The notes beneath the pieces are model-generated. The model did not search any database. It saw only the letters and a program-made list of their open reading frames with translations, and was not told where the DNA came from. From Actinobacteria bacterium OV450 (lineage in GTDB: Bacteria > Actinomycetota > Actinomycetes > Streptomycetales > Streptomycetaceae): DNA of 64,000 nt. This document shows positions 25,730-34,823 of the stretch, piece by piece (positions within the stretch are counted from its first letter, which is position 1; each line of letters opens with the position of its first letter). The stretch spans positions 48,501-112,500 of the forward strand of contig LJCW01000109.1 of the NCBI GenBank assembly GCA_001298555.1, given 5' to 3'. The translations under genes were made by a program, and so were the position numbers.

Positions 25730-25790
25730 GTCGGAGGACGGAGGTCGGAGGACGGAGCTCCCAGGACGAGGACGAGGACGGGGACGGGGG
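25730..25790. repeat. 14-bp tandem duplication followed by GGACGA-rich run
   Basis: GTCGGAGGACGGAG occurs twice in direct succession (25730-25743 and 25744-25757), followed by an AGGACG/GGGACG-type run to about 25790. It lies just upstream of the GlxA-type gene at 24742-25710, where operator sites would be expected, and may be simple slippage DNA. Confidence 0.6.
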
Positions 25791-25882
25791 GCGGAGGTCG
25801 AGTTCGGCGCCGGTGCCGCCGTCAGGCTCCTGTCCGGTCCCCGGATCCTCCGGTCCCCGGGACCCGTAGCCTGTCCCTCGGG

Positions 25883-26749
25883 TCAGCCGGACTTGTGGAT
25901 CGTCTTGTTGATCCAGTCCGCGTACACCGGCACATTGGTGTAAAGGCCGGGCCCCGTGGCGCACGTGGGGTCGTTGTCACCGTCGCCCGACGTCGTACCG
26001 ATGAGCTCCCAGCGACCGTTTCTGGAGCGCTGCAGCTGCGGGCCGCCGGAGTCCCCGTTGCACGCCATGGCATCCGGCTTGGGGCTCACCGTGCACAGCC
26101 GGGTTTCCCCCGCTCGACCGAAGCACTCGGCCTCGGACCCCCTGCGGGTGTCCAGCTGCTGGAGCCGCTCGGGGAACACCCAGTCCTTCGGGAGCTCGGC
26201 GCCGACGACGGTACCGAAGCCGAGGATCCGGGTGGGGCTGCCCACCGGGCCCGCCTGCCTCGCGATCCGGACGGGCTTCTGAGCGACAGGACGGTCCAGG
26301 CGTACCAACGCGAGATCGTTCTTGTTGGGCGCTCCGGCCTCGCCCTGCGCATAGCCCGGGTGCATGACGACCTCGTCCACCTTGCGCACGGTGCCACCGG
26401 ACAGGCGCTGCTCGCTGCCCACACGGACCAGCCCCTCCTGGGTGACCCCGAGAGCCGGGTCCACACAGTGCGCGGCCGTGAGCACCCATTGCCGGTCGAT
26501 CAGCGTTGCCCCACATCCGGCCTTCAGTACCGCCCCGTCCTCCAGCGGTATCGACAGGGGGATCGAGGCCATGAAGGAGTAACGCTCCGTTGAATCCTCG
26601 CCGTTCACGATGGCATTCGCGCTGCCGGTCATCAGCGTCGCCCCGAGCACGGCGGCCGTGCCGACCACGGCCGCGGCTCGCACCGTCAACCCGTGCCGAG
26701 GTGCGGACCGTGACGGGGGAGTCGGGCGGTGAGCGGGGGGAAGAAGCAT
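25883..26749 (-). CDS. Secreted trypsin-like serine protease (family S1)
   Basis: A 288-residue precursor. Sec signal and propeptide occupy about 1-48 (hydrophobic VRAAAVVGTAAVLGATLM, then SANA). The mature enzyme starts IVNGEDS. Catalytic residues are His in VLTAAHC, Asp in KNDLALVRL and Ser in CNGDSGGP; disulfide-type Cys residues are in the expected places. Specificity is probably trypsin-like or broader, since 'AMACNGDSGGPQ' gives no classical Asp at the pocket base that I can place with confidence. AAAGGA precedes the ATG at 26749 by six bases. It lies between two GlxA-type regulators, one divergent at 26891, suggesting dedicated control. Confidence 0.88.
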   Translation of the reverse strand: MLLPPAHRPTPPSRSAPRHGLTVRAAAVVGTAAVLGATLMTGSANAIVNGEDSTERYSFMASIPLSIPLEDGAVLKAGCGATLIDRQWVLTAAHCVDPALGVTQEGLVRVGSEQRLSGGTVRKVDEVVMHPGYAQGEAGAPNKNDLALVRLDRPVAQKPVRIARQAGPVGSPTRILGFGTVVGAELPKDWVFPERLQQLDTRRGSEAECFGRAGETRLCTVSPKPDAMACNGDSGGPQLQRSRNGRWELIGTTSGDGDNDPTCATGPGLYTNVPVYADWINKTIHKSG

Positions 26750-26890
26750 GTCGGTCCTTTCGGCAGGGGCGCAGGAAGGGGTACGGGCCGGGCGGCCCCT
26801 CGCGTCCCGGCCCCGTACTGATCCCCATCGTGCGGGCCGGGCCACGCCCCGAACAGCCGCTCCGATGTCACTCTCCGCTAAATTCGGGAC

Positions 26891-27919
26891 ATGTCACTGA
26901 TCGCCGTCCTGGCATTCGACGGAGTTCCCGGGCACCAGCTCACCACCCCCGGGCTGGTCTTCTCCGCTGCCACCGGGCACCATCCGTGGGTCGACTACGA
27001 CCTGCGGATCTGCGCCGCGCCGGGCTTCGAGAACACGGGCGGCCCTGCTCCCTTCCGCGTCGAGACGCCATGGGGGCTGGAAGGCCTGGAAGACGCCGAC
27101 ACCGTGCTGTTGCCCGGCTGCGCGGGCTTCCGGGCCGAGCCCGCGCCCGCCGTGACCGCCGCCTTGCACGCCGCCGCCGCACGCGGCTGCCGCATCGGCG
27201 CGATCGGTACCGGTACGTTCGTCCTCGCCGCCACGGGCCTGCTCGACGGACGGGCCGCGGCCACCAGCCGTCGGCACACCGAGGAGCTGGCGCGCCTGCA
27301 CCCGGCGATCGACGTGGACCCCGACGGCGCCGTCGTGTCACACGGGCCCTTCCACAGCGCAGCAGGTGTCCTGGGAGGCGTCGACCTCTGTCTGCACCTG
27401 GTCGCCCTCGACCACGGCGATTCCGTGGTCATCGAGACCGAGAGACAGGCGTTCCTCCAGCTCCGCTCCCCGGCCGGCGAAGTCTGCGCCACGGGCCCCG
27501 CCTCCTCGGGCGGCACCCTCGACGACGTGATCAAGTGGATGGAGGTCAACCTGCACCATCCGCTGACCCTCGCTGACATCGCCGAACGCGCAGGGCTCGG
27601 CATAGGCCCCCTGACCCGCCGCTTCCGCGCGGAGACCGGCCTCAGCCCGCTCCAGTACCTGCTCCGCGCCCGAATCCAACTCGTTCAGCGGCTCCTGGAA
27701 CGCACGGACGACCCCATCGAACGCATCGCCACCCGTACCGGTCTCGGTACACCCGCGAACCTGCGACACCAGTTCCATCGCTGCACCGACACCACTCCCG
27801 GCATCTACCGCAACGCCTTCCGCTCTCTCGCATCCGACCTCACCTGGGCGGATCGGGACGAGGACCCGGAGCCGTTGAACAGCAGGCGCCTCGGCGCGGG
27901 GAGCGCCCGACACTGCTGA
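26891..27919 (+). CDS. GlxA family transcriptional regulator (paralogue)
   Basis: A 342-residue protein with the same layout as the regulator at 24742-25710. The DJ-1/PfpI-like domain contains DTVLLPGCAGFRAE and GAIGTGTFVLAATGLLDGRA. The AraC domain has LADIAERAGLGIGPLTRRFR and IERIATRTGLGTPANLRHQF. The C-terminus carries an extra 35-residue polar tail. It is divergent from the secreted protease (142 bases between starts), the usual arrangement for a regulator and its target. The paralogous pair probably arose by duplication and inversion around the protease gene. Confidence 0.86.
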   Translation: MSLIAVLAFDGVPGHQLTTPGLVFSAATGHHPWVDYDLRICAAPGFENTGGPAPFRVETPWGLEGLEDADTVLLPGCAGFRAEPAPAVTAALHAAAARGCRIGAIGTGTFVLAATGLLDGRAAATSRRHTEELARLHPAIDVDPDGAVVSHGPFHSAAGVLGGVDLCLHLVALDHGDSVVIETERQAFLQLRSPAGEVCATGPASSGGTLDDVIKWMEVNLHHPLTLADIAERAGLGIGPLTRRFRAETGLSPLQYLLRARIQLVQRLLERTDDPIERIATRTGLGTPANLRHQFHRCTDTTPGIYRNAFRSLASDLTWADRDEDPEPLNSRRLGAGSARHC

Positions 27920-27986
27920 GCGACAGCGGCCTCCCGGGAAACACTGATCGCGGTACGGAGCAGGCGCTTGCCCGTGCTGGACGCGT

Positions 27987-28412
27987 TCAGCCCCGTTCGG
28001 CAGACGACAACGTGCTGGGGTCGACCCCGGAGAGTTCGACGATCCGGTGCGCCGGCACACCGGCGGCGAGGGCCCGACGCAGCAGGCCGTCACGGTTGTC
28101 CTCGCTGTCGCGGAACGCCAGCAGCTCTTCCTCGATGTCCGCCACGCGGTCGGTGACCGTGGCCCGGCGGACCCTTTCCAGCTCCTCCTCGCTCAGCGGG
28201 ACAGGGAGCCGTTCGGCGTCCTTCGGGATCAGCCCGGTCTGCTCCGGAGGAACCACGCGGACGACCGCGGACGCGGGGCTCACGTTCTGAGCCGTGAACC
28301 AAGCACGGACGGCCGGGGTGTCCAGGCACTCCAGCTCGCCGACGAGGGCCAGCGGCGTTCCCTGCCAGCCGTCCGTGCTCAACGCGAGGAACAAGTAGGC
28401 GTCATCCGTCAT
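27987..28412 (-). CDS. Hypothetical protein
   Basis: A 141-residue soluble, acidic protein beginning MTDDAYLFLALSTDGWQGTP. The C-terminal third (LLRRALAAGVPAHRIVELSG) reads like a helix-turn-helix, as in site-specific small DNA-binding proteins ('a..aGvp..rIa.ltGvs..Ti'), with a central helical region rich in Glu. AGGAG lies 12 bases before the ATG at 28412. It may be an accessory DNA-binding protein. The family is not recognised further. Confidence 0.6.
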   Translation of the reverse strand: MTDDAYLFLALSTDGWQGTPLALVGELECLDTPAVRAWFTAQNVSPASAVVRVVPPEQTGLIPKDAERLPVPLSEEELERVRRATVTDRVADIEEELLAFRDSEDNRDGLLRRALAAGVPAHRIVELSGVDPSTLSSAERG

Positions 28413-28725
28413 CGCGGGGTCACTCTCCTGACACGCCGTAGCTGCATACGATCGCGCAGCTCCTACCCCCTTCTCCCGGGACCAAGCTGACCCGTTCGGA
28501 CCGACCTGACGACGGCCCACCTCGCTCGATCGGCCCGCCCCTCCCTTCCGGCCAGCTGCTTCCACCCTCCATGGAGGCTCGGGCGCCCGCGTCGCCGGAC
28601 GGCCCGTCGGTGTCTCTGTTCGGGAGTCATGGACGCGCCGAACGCGGGCAGGGGCGCTTGCAGGGGAACGGCTCCCCGGGTACGGCCGGAGGCACGCTCC
28701 CGGCCGGTGAGAGGAAGGACGCTTC
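28413..28725. other. Intergenic, nothing recognised
   Basis: About 310 bases between two divergent genes. It presumably contains both promoters, but no clear -35/-10 pair or operator stands out. Confidence 0.35.
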
Positions 28726-29175
28726 ATGTCGCAGGTCGTTGAGTCGGTCGAGGTCGATGTCCCCGTTCGTACCGCGTACAACCAGTGGACGCAGTTCGAG
28801 TCGTTTCCGCACTTCATGGAGGGCGTGGAGCGCATCGAGCAGCGCACCGACACCATGACTCACTGGGTCGCGAAGATCGGCGGGGTGACCAAGGAGTTCG
28901 AGGCGGAGGTCACCGAGCAGATCCCGGACGAGCGCGTCGCCTGGACCACTCGGGGCGGCGACGTGAAGCAGGCCGGGGTCGTCACCTTCCACCACCTCGG
29001 CGACAACAAGACCAAGGTGATGCTGCAGCTCGACTACGACCCGGACGGCTTCGCGGAGAACGTCGGTGACAAACTGGGTTTCGTCAAGCGGCAGATCACC
29101 GGCGACCTCAAGCGGTTCAAGGAGTACATCGAGGACCGCGGCAGTGAGACGGGAGCCTGGCGCGGCCAGGTCTGA
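28726..29175 (+). CDS. SRPBCC family protein (START/Bet v1-like, cyclase/dehydrase type)
   Basis: A 149-residue single-domain protein starting VVESVEVDVPVRTAYNQWTQ followed by FESFPHFMEGV, the classic start of polyketide cyclase/dehydrase-like SRPBCC proteins. It ends with DLKRFKEYIEDRG. This fold makes a deep hydrophobic cavity. Stand-alone members of this type are common in streptomycetes outside biosynthetic clusters and are probably lipid- or stress-related; no polyketide genes are near. GAGAGGAAGGA precedes the ATG. A perfect palindromic terminator follows 43 bases after the stop. Confidence 0.85.
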   Translation: MSQVVESVEVDVPVRTAYNQWTQFESFPHFMEGVERIEQRTDTMTHWVAKIGGVTKEFEAEVTEQIPDERVAWTTRGGDVKQAGVVTFHHLGDNKTKVMLQLDYDPDGFAENVGDKLGFVKRQITGDLKRFKEYIEDRGSETGAWRGQV

Positions 29176-29218
29176 CCCCTCGCACACGCCTCGTCGGGGT
29201 GAACCTGCCTCCCCGGTT

Positions 29219-29256
29219 CCTCACGCCCCTTCCCGGGCCCGGGAAGGGGCGTGAGG
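29219..29256 (+). terminator. 38-nt perfect palindromic terminator
   Basis: CCTCACGCCCCTTCCCGGG at 29219-29237 pairs perfectly with the rest to 29256, centred on GGGCCC. It has no mismatch and practically no loop and lies 43 bases after the SRPBCC stop codon. Confidence 0.85.
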
Positions 29257-29359
29257 AGGGGGCTCATCCCCCGAGTCAGGGCCAGCCGTTGGCGTATCGG
29301 GGGGCCGGTACCGCGCCCCGCTACACCGACGGCCACTCCCACTCCCACTCACAGCGCAG

Positions 29360-29530
29360 TCAGGCAGCGTCGAAAGGTGGGCGCCGCACCAAGAGCCAGT
29401 TCGCGCCCGGCTCGGCGGTTTCGTAGACGCCATACCGCAGCAGGGCCATCGACGCGACGTGGATGGCTGCCTGAATTCCGGCGCGCTCGGTATGCGAGGC
29501 GCCGTCGCCGTGGAGCGGGGCGACGGGCCG
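29360..29530 (-). pseudogene. Short coding-like remnant, unknown
   Basis: The minus-strand frame ending at 29360 reads HTERAGIQAAIHVASMALLR followed by YGVYETAEPGANWLLVRRPP, which has natural protein composition. No ribosome binding site or convincing start is found upstream, so it may be the 3' end of a lost gene. Family unknown. Confidence 0.3.
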
Positions 29531-29587
29531 CAGCAGCTCACGAGGCTGCCAGCACAGCCACAGCCACAGGCCCGCTGGGCTCCGCAC

Positions 29588-30180
29588 GCATGAACATGGA
29601 CGTGGTGGTCAGCTCAAGCGACTGAAGTCCCGAAGCTCCCCGAGGTCCTCCCTAACCAGCTTGCGGCCACCGGGGCCACGCGAGCCGACGGTCGGTTCGC
29701 CCGTCCGCCCCCTTTGCCAGTTGCTGATCGCGGCGGGTTCAGCTGGCCATGAGTCGGTGCGCGGCGTCGCGATGCCGTTTTCGGTCAGCACAAGGGGGAA
29801 GAGGGCCGTGTCGGTGCAGGCGCCCACCGGAAGGGTGGCCGGAGCCAGACGCGCTTCCCGTACGCCGACAACGCGCGCCGTCGTTCCCGTGCACGGTTGC
29901 GATGCCCACCGATTTCGCCCCCGAAGCCCTCTACGGCGGCCGCGCCCTCCCCGTGTCAAGCGGGTGCTCCGGAAGTCCGAGTCGGCTCGGCAGGCGGTGA
30001 GCACCTGTCCGGCTTAGCTTGGAACTGTGGTCTCCCACGGCGAGTGCGGGCAGCACGCCGGGCAGCGGAGGGTGGACGCCGCCGACGTCAAGGGCTCTGG
30101 ACCACCGCCTCGCACCACTACTGCAGCCGGCCGGACGCGCCTCCAAGCCGGAGCTGCCCCTCCCTATCCGGAGTAGAACC
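29588..30180. other. Stretch without a supported gene
   Basis: About 590 bases. Frames on both strands (minus 29609-30004, plus 29661-30017) lack ribosome binding sites and recognised motifs. The promoter of the secreted protein gene at 30181 is expected near the right end. Confidence 0.3.
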
Positions 30181-30711
30181 ATGAGTATCTTGACATGGCG
30201 TAACGCGATAACGGCAGTTACTTCAGCCGTCCTGATTTCCGGCATAGTCGTGGCGCCCGACGCCTCAGCGGCCAGCCCGGGGACGGTGAAAAATACGACT
30301 GCCAAGGTCTTGGCCAATGCCTCCGGGCAGCCGACGGACTTGCAGAAGGGATGCTTCTTCCGCGACGGTACGACAACGGGCGGAGGCATGAACACCGGGG
30401 GAACGCCACCCCGTTTCGCCTACGGGAACAGCCCCTACCTCGGTGCCCAATTCGACTCGTGCGGCGATGTGGTCAGAATCTACTACGGCGGTTACAACGC
30501 CACGCACTACAACATCCGCTACGTGTCGCCCACTTCCGGCCGATGGGTACAACAAGAACTCGGCGGCGGGTCCAGGCAAGTGTGGACCATCACCGCCCAG
30601 GCCGGTGACTACAACTTCGTCATCCAGGCGTGCAACCGCGGCGGTGCCCTGAGTAGGTCGTCCTGCACTCGGTGGTCCCCGCAGATCTACCTGAACGCAC
30701 GACCGTGGTGA
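30181..30711 (+). CDS. Secreted protein of unknown function
   Basis: A 176-residue precursor. The Sec signal peptide is MSILTWRNAITAVTSAVLIS, ending at SAA/SASA near 32. The mature part (about 144 residues) is aromatic- and Gly-rich, with four Cys residues (KGCFF, FDSCGDVV, IQACNRGG, SSCTRW) that could form two disulfides, and a repeated Y-N pattern (YYGGYNATHYNIRY). It looks like a beta-sandwich such as a fibronectin-III-like or carbohydrate-contacting domain. The spacing of only 40 bases to the next secreted protein suggests an operon. Family not recognised. Confidence 0.65.
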   Translation: MSILTWRNAITAVTSAVLISGIVVAPDASAASPGTVKNTTAKVLANASGQPTDLQKGCFFRDGTTTGGGMNTGGTPPRFAYGNSPYLGAQFDSCGDVVRIYYGGYNATHYNIRYVSPTSGRWVQQELGGGSRQVWTITAQAGDYNFVIQACNRGGALSRSSCTRWSPQIYLNARPW

Positions 30712-30751
30712 CGGTTTCGAACCCCTGGAAGGAACCCTGGAAGGAACAGTC

Positions 30752-31210
30752 ATGGGCACGCATCCGCGCAGGACATCCCACTGGGCGCGACGCTTCGCGC
30801 TGAGCGCGACAGCACTGGCCGCAGTCGGCCTCGCGGCCCCGCCGGCCGGCGCAGCGCCCGCGAGCCCGGTCAGCCCGGCCGGGTCGACTCAAATGAGTCC
30901 GGACAAGGCGCCGCAAGGCCTCTATTTGTTCCAGTACACCTACCGGGGTCACCTCAAGATCGGCGGCGGTAACTTCACCCTTGGCGGCAAGGTGTACATA
31001 GCCGTCAAGTACAACTCGGGACAGATCAGGTACAACGGGAACGTCATCGCGAAGACGAACCCCGGGGTCCCCGGCGGGGCCGCCTACCTGGAGACGAACA
31101 TCTCCGCTCCTTGCGCCCCCGGCAACAACGGCTACGCCCAGGCATACGACTACACCACCGGGACCTGGTCCCCGAGACTGCCAGTGGCAATCTGTGTGCG
31201 GTTCGACTGA
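30752..31210 (+). CDS. Second secreted protein of unknown function
   Basis: A 152-residue precursor. A long twin-Arg-like basic start (MGTHPRRTSHWARRF) and hydrophobic core end at AGAAPA near 35; RR-hydrophobic spacing is not the canonical Tat motif, so Sec export is assumed. The mature region is beta-rich, with LYLFQYTYRGHLKIGGGNFT and IAVKYNSGQIRYNGNVIAKT, and two Cys residues near the C-terminus. GGAAGGA about seven bases before the ATG is a good ribosome binding site. It is probably co-transcribed with the upstream secreted protein. Function unknown. Confidence 0.65.
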   Translation: MGTHPRRTSHWARRFALSATALAAVGLAAPPAGAAPASPVSPAGSTQMSPDKAPQGLYLFQYTYRGHLKIGGGNFTLGGKVYIAVKYNSGQIRYNGNVIAKTNPGVPGGAAYLETNISAPCAPGNNGYAQAYDYTTGTWSPRLPVAICVRFD

Positions 31211-31769
31211 GCCCCGGCTCGCGGCGTGCGGTGGCAAGTCACAACGGCCGGGGTGCGAAGGCGGGGCGGCGCCCCGGCTCTCGTGAGGTGGCCGTCGCCG
31301 GCAGGCGGAGGGTTTGGGCACCGGCCCGGCGACGGCACACCTGAGCCGTGGGGTGCCGGGCGCTCTCCGATGCGGCAACGCCGACGGTGATAGCGCCCCG
31401 GGCCCTTGCCTGCTCGGGGGCAGCGCGTCAGGGCCCCGCCGAGGACCGTCGTGTTCACCATGACCCGGGCGGCGCTCGTGAGCTTGCAGCGCACTGCCGG
31501 AAACGCGGGGGCGGCACGGGCGCCGCCCACAGACTTCGACGCGCCGCGAAGGCCGATCCGGACGCCATACCGCCGGGCTGGCCGGGGCGGCCGCCGGCAC
31601 GGACGGTGCCGTGGTCGGTGCCTGCGGCCGTCCCGCAGGCGGCCCGTCGTCGGGCCCCCGACAGGTGATCGGAGGGCGGGCCGGACCCGCGGTCGCCCGG
31701 CGCTTGTCCCGTACGGTCCTGCCGGTCCGGACGGTGTCCTCGTCCCCTCCGGAGAGGGCTGCGAACTCG
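31211..31769. other. Stretch without a supported gene
   Basis: About 560 bases. A short plus-strand segment near 31460 reads ALVSLQRTAGNAGAARA, which recalls the LQR-AGN-A motif seen in streptomycete DUF4157/eCIS-type proteins, but it is isolated and not a gene. Confidence 0.3.
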
Positions 31770-32651
31770 TCAACCCGCCAGTGCCGCGGTGATCTGGCGG
31801 GCGGTCTGCGCGGCGACGCGGGGGCTCGTGGCGGCGTACGTGACGTGGGCGTTCAGTCCCGTCGCCGGCGCCCAGCCCCGCCCCCGCGTCCAGGTGTCCT
31901 CGTCCACCCCCAGCGTCGTGCGGAACACGGCCCGGCTGCGGGCCGACATCAGGGTGAAGGCGATCGTCAGGTCGCAGGCCGGATCGCCCAGACCGAGCTC
32001 GCCGAAGTCGATGACCGCGCTCAGCTCGCCCCCTGCCGTCAGCAGGTTCCCGGTGTGCAGGTCGCCGTGACACCACACCGCGGCACGCCCCCATGCCGGG
32101 GCGGCGAGGGCCCCGTCCCAGAGCGCGGTCATCGCCCCGGCGTCGAACACCCCGGCCAGCGCGGTGATGGCTGCCCGCGTCGCGGCGTCCCGCTCCGCCA
32201 GCGGCGCCCGAACCTCGCCCCCGCCCCCGACCCCGCCGTCCGTCGGGCAGGCCGCCAGCGCCGTCAGGAACCCCGCGAGGCCCCGGGCGGCCGGTACCGA
32301 ATCACCGAGCCCCTCCGCCGTCGCCGTCTCCCCCTCGATCCAGCGCGACACCGCCCACGGCCACGGCTACTCGGCCCCGCCCTCGCCCACCGCGACCGGC
32401 ACCGGCACCGCCAGCGGCAGCCGCGGGGCGAGCCGGGGCAGCCAGCGCAGCTCCTTGGCCGCCTGGCCGACGGCATCCCGGTGGCACGGCAGCCGCACCG
32501 CCAGCTCCCGCCCGAGGCGGTGGACCACATGATCGGACCCGGCCGGCTCGACCCGCTCCAGCGGAAGCCCCGCCCACTGCGGGAACTGCGCGTCGACGAG
32601 CCGGCAGACCAGCGCGGTGTCAATGGGGAGCCTGCTGTCGACGGTCCCCAC
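31770..32651 (-). pseudogene. APH-family kinase gene interrupted by one in-frame TAG
   Basis: Two minus-strand segments in the same frame, 32367-32651 and 31770-32351, together make a complete 290-residue aminoglycoside-phosphotransferase-fold protein. The N-lobe starts PIDTALVCRLVDAQFPQW. The catalytic loop is WCHGDLHTGNLL and the metal-binding segment is VIDFGELGLGDPACDL. They are separated only by a TAG at 32367-32369, where the family usually has Tyr (GAE*PWAVSRW), so a single TAC-to-TAG change explains it. Otherwise the gene looks well preserved. It could be a recent pseudogene, a sequencing error, or, less likely, be read through. Confidence 0.78.
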
Positions 32652-32911
32652 ACGCGGCTCCCGGGCCGGCCCGCACGACGACGGGCGCTACATGGTCCAG
32701 ACCATCCCACCGCGACCCGGCCCCGCCTGTTGACCGGTTTTCCAGCCCGCAAAACCGAGCTTGGCGTACGCGGCGGTCAGCAACGAACCTCCCCGTCTGG
32801 TGTCCAATGCCCGGCGGTGCCGCGGGACTTCTGGTAGACGATGTCCTGATGGCGATGTCCGGGTGGAACCGCTGGTCCGCGGGCTGCGGTCGGGGCGGGA
32901 AGCCGGGCGGG

Positions 32912-33622
32912 TCACCAGGGCACGGGCCCGGTGGCGCCGGTGAAGGCCGGGCTCGGCCGGCCGGAGCCGGCGGTGGCAGCCGCGACGATCACGGCGGCGC
33001 CTTCCTCTACGCTCTGGGTGCCCTGGTGGCCGTTGAGGTCCGTCGCGGTGAAGCCGGGATCGACGGAGGTGACGCTGATCTGCGGGAACGCCTGTGCGTA
33101 GACGACGGTCAGCATGTTCAGCGCGGCCTTGGAGGAGTTGTAGGCCAGCAGCGGCGCCCACGCGGTGAGGATGCTGGTGTGGGCGGCCGGGTCGGCATTG
33201 ACCGCAAGTGAGCCCAGGCTGCTGGAGACGTTCACGATCGCGGGCCGGGCAGCCTCCTGCAACAGGGGCAGGAAGGCGCGCGTGGTGCGCACCACGCCGA
33301 AGACGTTGGTGTCGAACACCTGTTGCAGGTCGGCCGCGGTCAGCTGGCCGGCAGCCGCGGACGGTCCGGCGATGCCCGCGTTGTTGACCAGCACGTCCAA
33401 CCGCCCGGCCTCGACGAGCACCTGGGCAGCGGCAGCGGCCACGGACGCGTCGTCGGTGACGTCGATCAGCAGCGGTCGGGCTCCGAGGGCCTTGGCGGCC
33501 CGCTCGCAGCGATGAGCGTCTCGGGCGCCGGCGTAGACGGTGTGACCCTGCTCGATGAGACGGCGGGCCGTTTCGTACCCGAGGCCCTTGTTGGCCCCGG
33601 TGATCACAGTGACTGTTGTCAT
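32912..33622 (-). CDS. Short-chain dehydrogenase/reductase (SDR)
   Basis: A 236-residue classical SDR. The NAD(P)-binding motif is TGANKGLGYE (TGxxxGxG), followed by NNAGI. Catalytic Ser is in VNVSSSLGSLAV and Tyr-x-x-x-Lys is in LLAYNSSKAALNML. The C-terminal PGF motif is VDPGFTATDLNG. The cofactor is probably NADPH, from the basic ARD segment after beta-2. The start is the ATG at 33622, where homology begins. It is divergent from an MmyB-type XRE regulator (103 bases between starts), a pairing commonly seen in actinobacteria, where the regulator is thought to control the SDR. Confidence 0.88.
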   Translation of the reverse strand: MTTVTVITGANKGLGYETARRLIEQGHTVYAGARDAHRCERAAKALGARPLLIDVTDDASVAAAAAQVLVEAGRLDVLVNNAGIAGPSAAAGQLTAADLQQVFDTNVFGVVRTTRAFLPLLQEAARPAIVNVSSSLGSLAVNADPAAHTSILTAWAPLLAYNSSKAALNMLTVVYAQAFPQISVTSVDPGFTATDLNGHQGTQSVEEGAAVIVAAATAGSGRPSPAFTGATGPVPW

Positions 33623-33725
33623 GGCACTCAGCCTGCACGCCACGGAAACACCGGGGGAGAGCCCTCCTCAGCGGGGGGTCGGCCAGTACCAGGCTGTTTC
33701 CGCACCCCCGGCGGACAATGGATGC

Positions 33726-34589
33726 GTGAACGACGACCCCGTAGCCCTAGGCCAGGCCCTGCGCCACTGGCGCGACCGTACCCGCCCCCAGGACCTCGGC
33801 CTCCCCATCGGCGGTGTCCGCCGCGCACCTGGGCTGCGGCGCGAGGAACTCGCCCAGCTCGCCGGCCTGTCCGTCGACTACGTGACCCGCCTCGAACGGG
33901 GCCGCGCCACCTCACCGTCTCCGCAGGTGCTGGCCGCCCTCTCCCGCGCCCTGCGCCTGACCGGCACCGAATGTGACCACCTCCATCTGCTCGCCGGCCA
34001 GGCTCCGGCCGGCCCCGGCCGGATCTCCGCCCACGTCCCGCCCAGCGTCCAGCGCCTCCTCGACCAGCTGCGCACCACCCCGCTCAGCGTCCACGACGCT
34101 GCCTGGAACCTCATCTCCTGGAACCCGCTGTGGGCCGCCCTCGTCGGCGACCCCTCCCCATGGCGCGGCCGCGAGGCCAACATCGCCTGGCGGCACTTCA
34201 CCGACCGGCCCACCCGCGTCACCCACACCCCCGAGCAGCAGTTGCGCTTCGAGACCGCACTCGTCTCCGACCTGCGCTCCTCCGCCGCCCGCTACCCCAA
34301 GGACAAGCCGCTCAGATCGCTGATCACCGACCTGCGTAGCGCCAGCATCCGTTTCGACGACGTGTGGGAGTCCCACACCGTCGGCTTCCACACCAGTGAC
34401 AGCAAGACCGTCCACCACCCCGGCCTCGGGCCCGTCACCGTCGACTGCGACACCCTGACCATCCCCGGTAACGACCTGCGCATCGCCGTCCTCTCCGCGC
34501 CGGCGGGAACCGCAACGGCCGCCCAGCTCGACCTCCTGTCCGCCGTGGGTACCGAGGCCGTGACGGTCTTTGCCATCGAGCGTGTCTGA
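33726..34589 (+). CDS. XRE-family regulator with MmyB-like sensor domain
   Basis: A 287-residue protein. The N-terminal HTH has RREELAQLAGLSVDYVTRLE followed by RGRATSPSPQVLAALSRALR, the hallmark of this family. Residues 105-280 form the MmyB-like ligand-binding domain (WNLISWNPLWAALVGDPSPW, later FHTSDSKTVHHPGLGPVTVD). The start is a GTG at 33726; no Shine-Dalgarno is seen, and GACAAT lies just upstream, so the mRNA may be leaderless. The divergent SDR is the likely target. The ligand in this family has been proposed to be fatty-acid-like. Confidence 0.87.
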   Translation: MNDDPVALGQALRHWRDRTRPQDLGLPIGGVRRAPGLRREELAQLAGLSVDYVTRLERGRATSPSPQVLAALSRALRLTGTECDHLHLLAGQAPAGPGRISAHVPPSVQRLLDQLRTTPLSVHDAAWNLISWNPLWAALVGDPSPWRGREANIAWRHFTDRPTRVTHTPEQQLRFETALVSDLRSSAARYPKDKPLRSLITDLRSASIRFDDVWESHTVGFHTSDSKTVHHPGLGPVTVDCDTLTIPGNDLRIAVLSAPAGTATAAQLDLLSAVGTEAVTVFAIERV

Positions 34590-34609
34590 AACGAGTCCGG
34601 CAGCTCCTC

Positions 34610-34690
34610 GGAAGGGCGTCGAAGTACTCGCCTGAGTTCAAGGCCGATGCCGTCGTGCCGTACGACTCAAGCCCGGGTGCGCGGCTGCGG
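34610..34690 (+). pseudogene. N-terminal remnant of an IS3-type transposase OrfA
   Basis: Plus-strand translation from 34619 reads SKYSPEFKADAVVPYDSSPG. This matches the invariable start of IS3/HTH_Tnp_1 proteins ('.kYspEfKaeAV.lv..s') and then loses similarity. No start codon, inverted repeat or OrfB is present. Confidence 0.5.
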
Positions 34691-34823
34691 CCGCCTCGCC
34701 CTTTTCCGCCATGACTCGTCGGATCGGACCGGCCCAAAAGCCCGAGGCCGAGCCCCGGGCCAGGCTGTCTCCTGGGGTCCGGCCCGTCGCGGGAACGTCC
34801 GGACCGTCTCTCGGGGGGATTCG

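Noticed and set aside
29609..30017. Overlapping open frames on both strands
   Set aside because: No ribosome binding site, no recognised motif. The composition is typical of high-GC antisense frames.
31460..31530. LQRTAGNAG motif as in eCIS/DUF4157 proteins
   Set aside because: Isolated, with no surrounding domain, HExxH motif or ribosome binding site.
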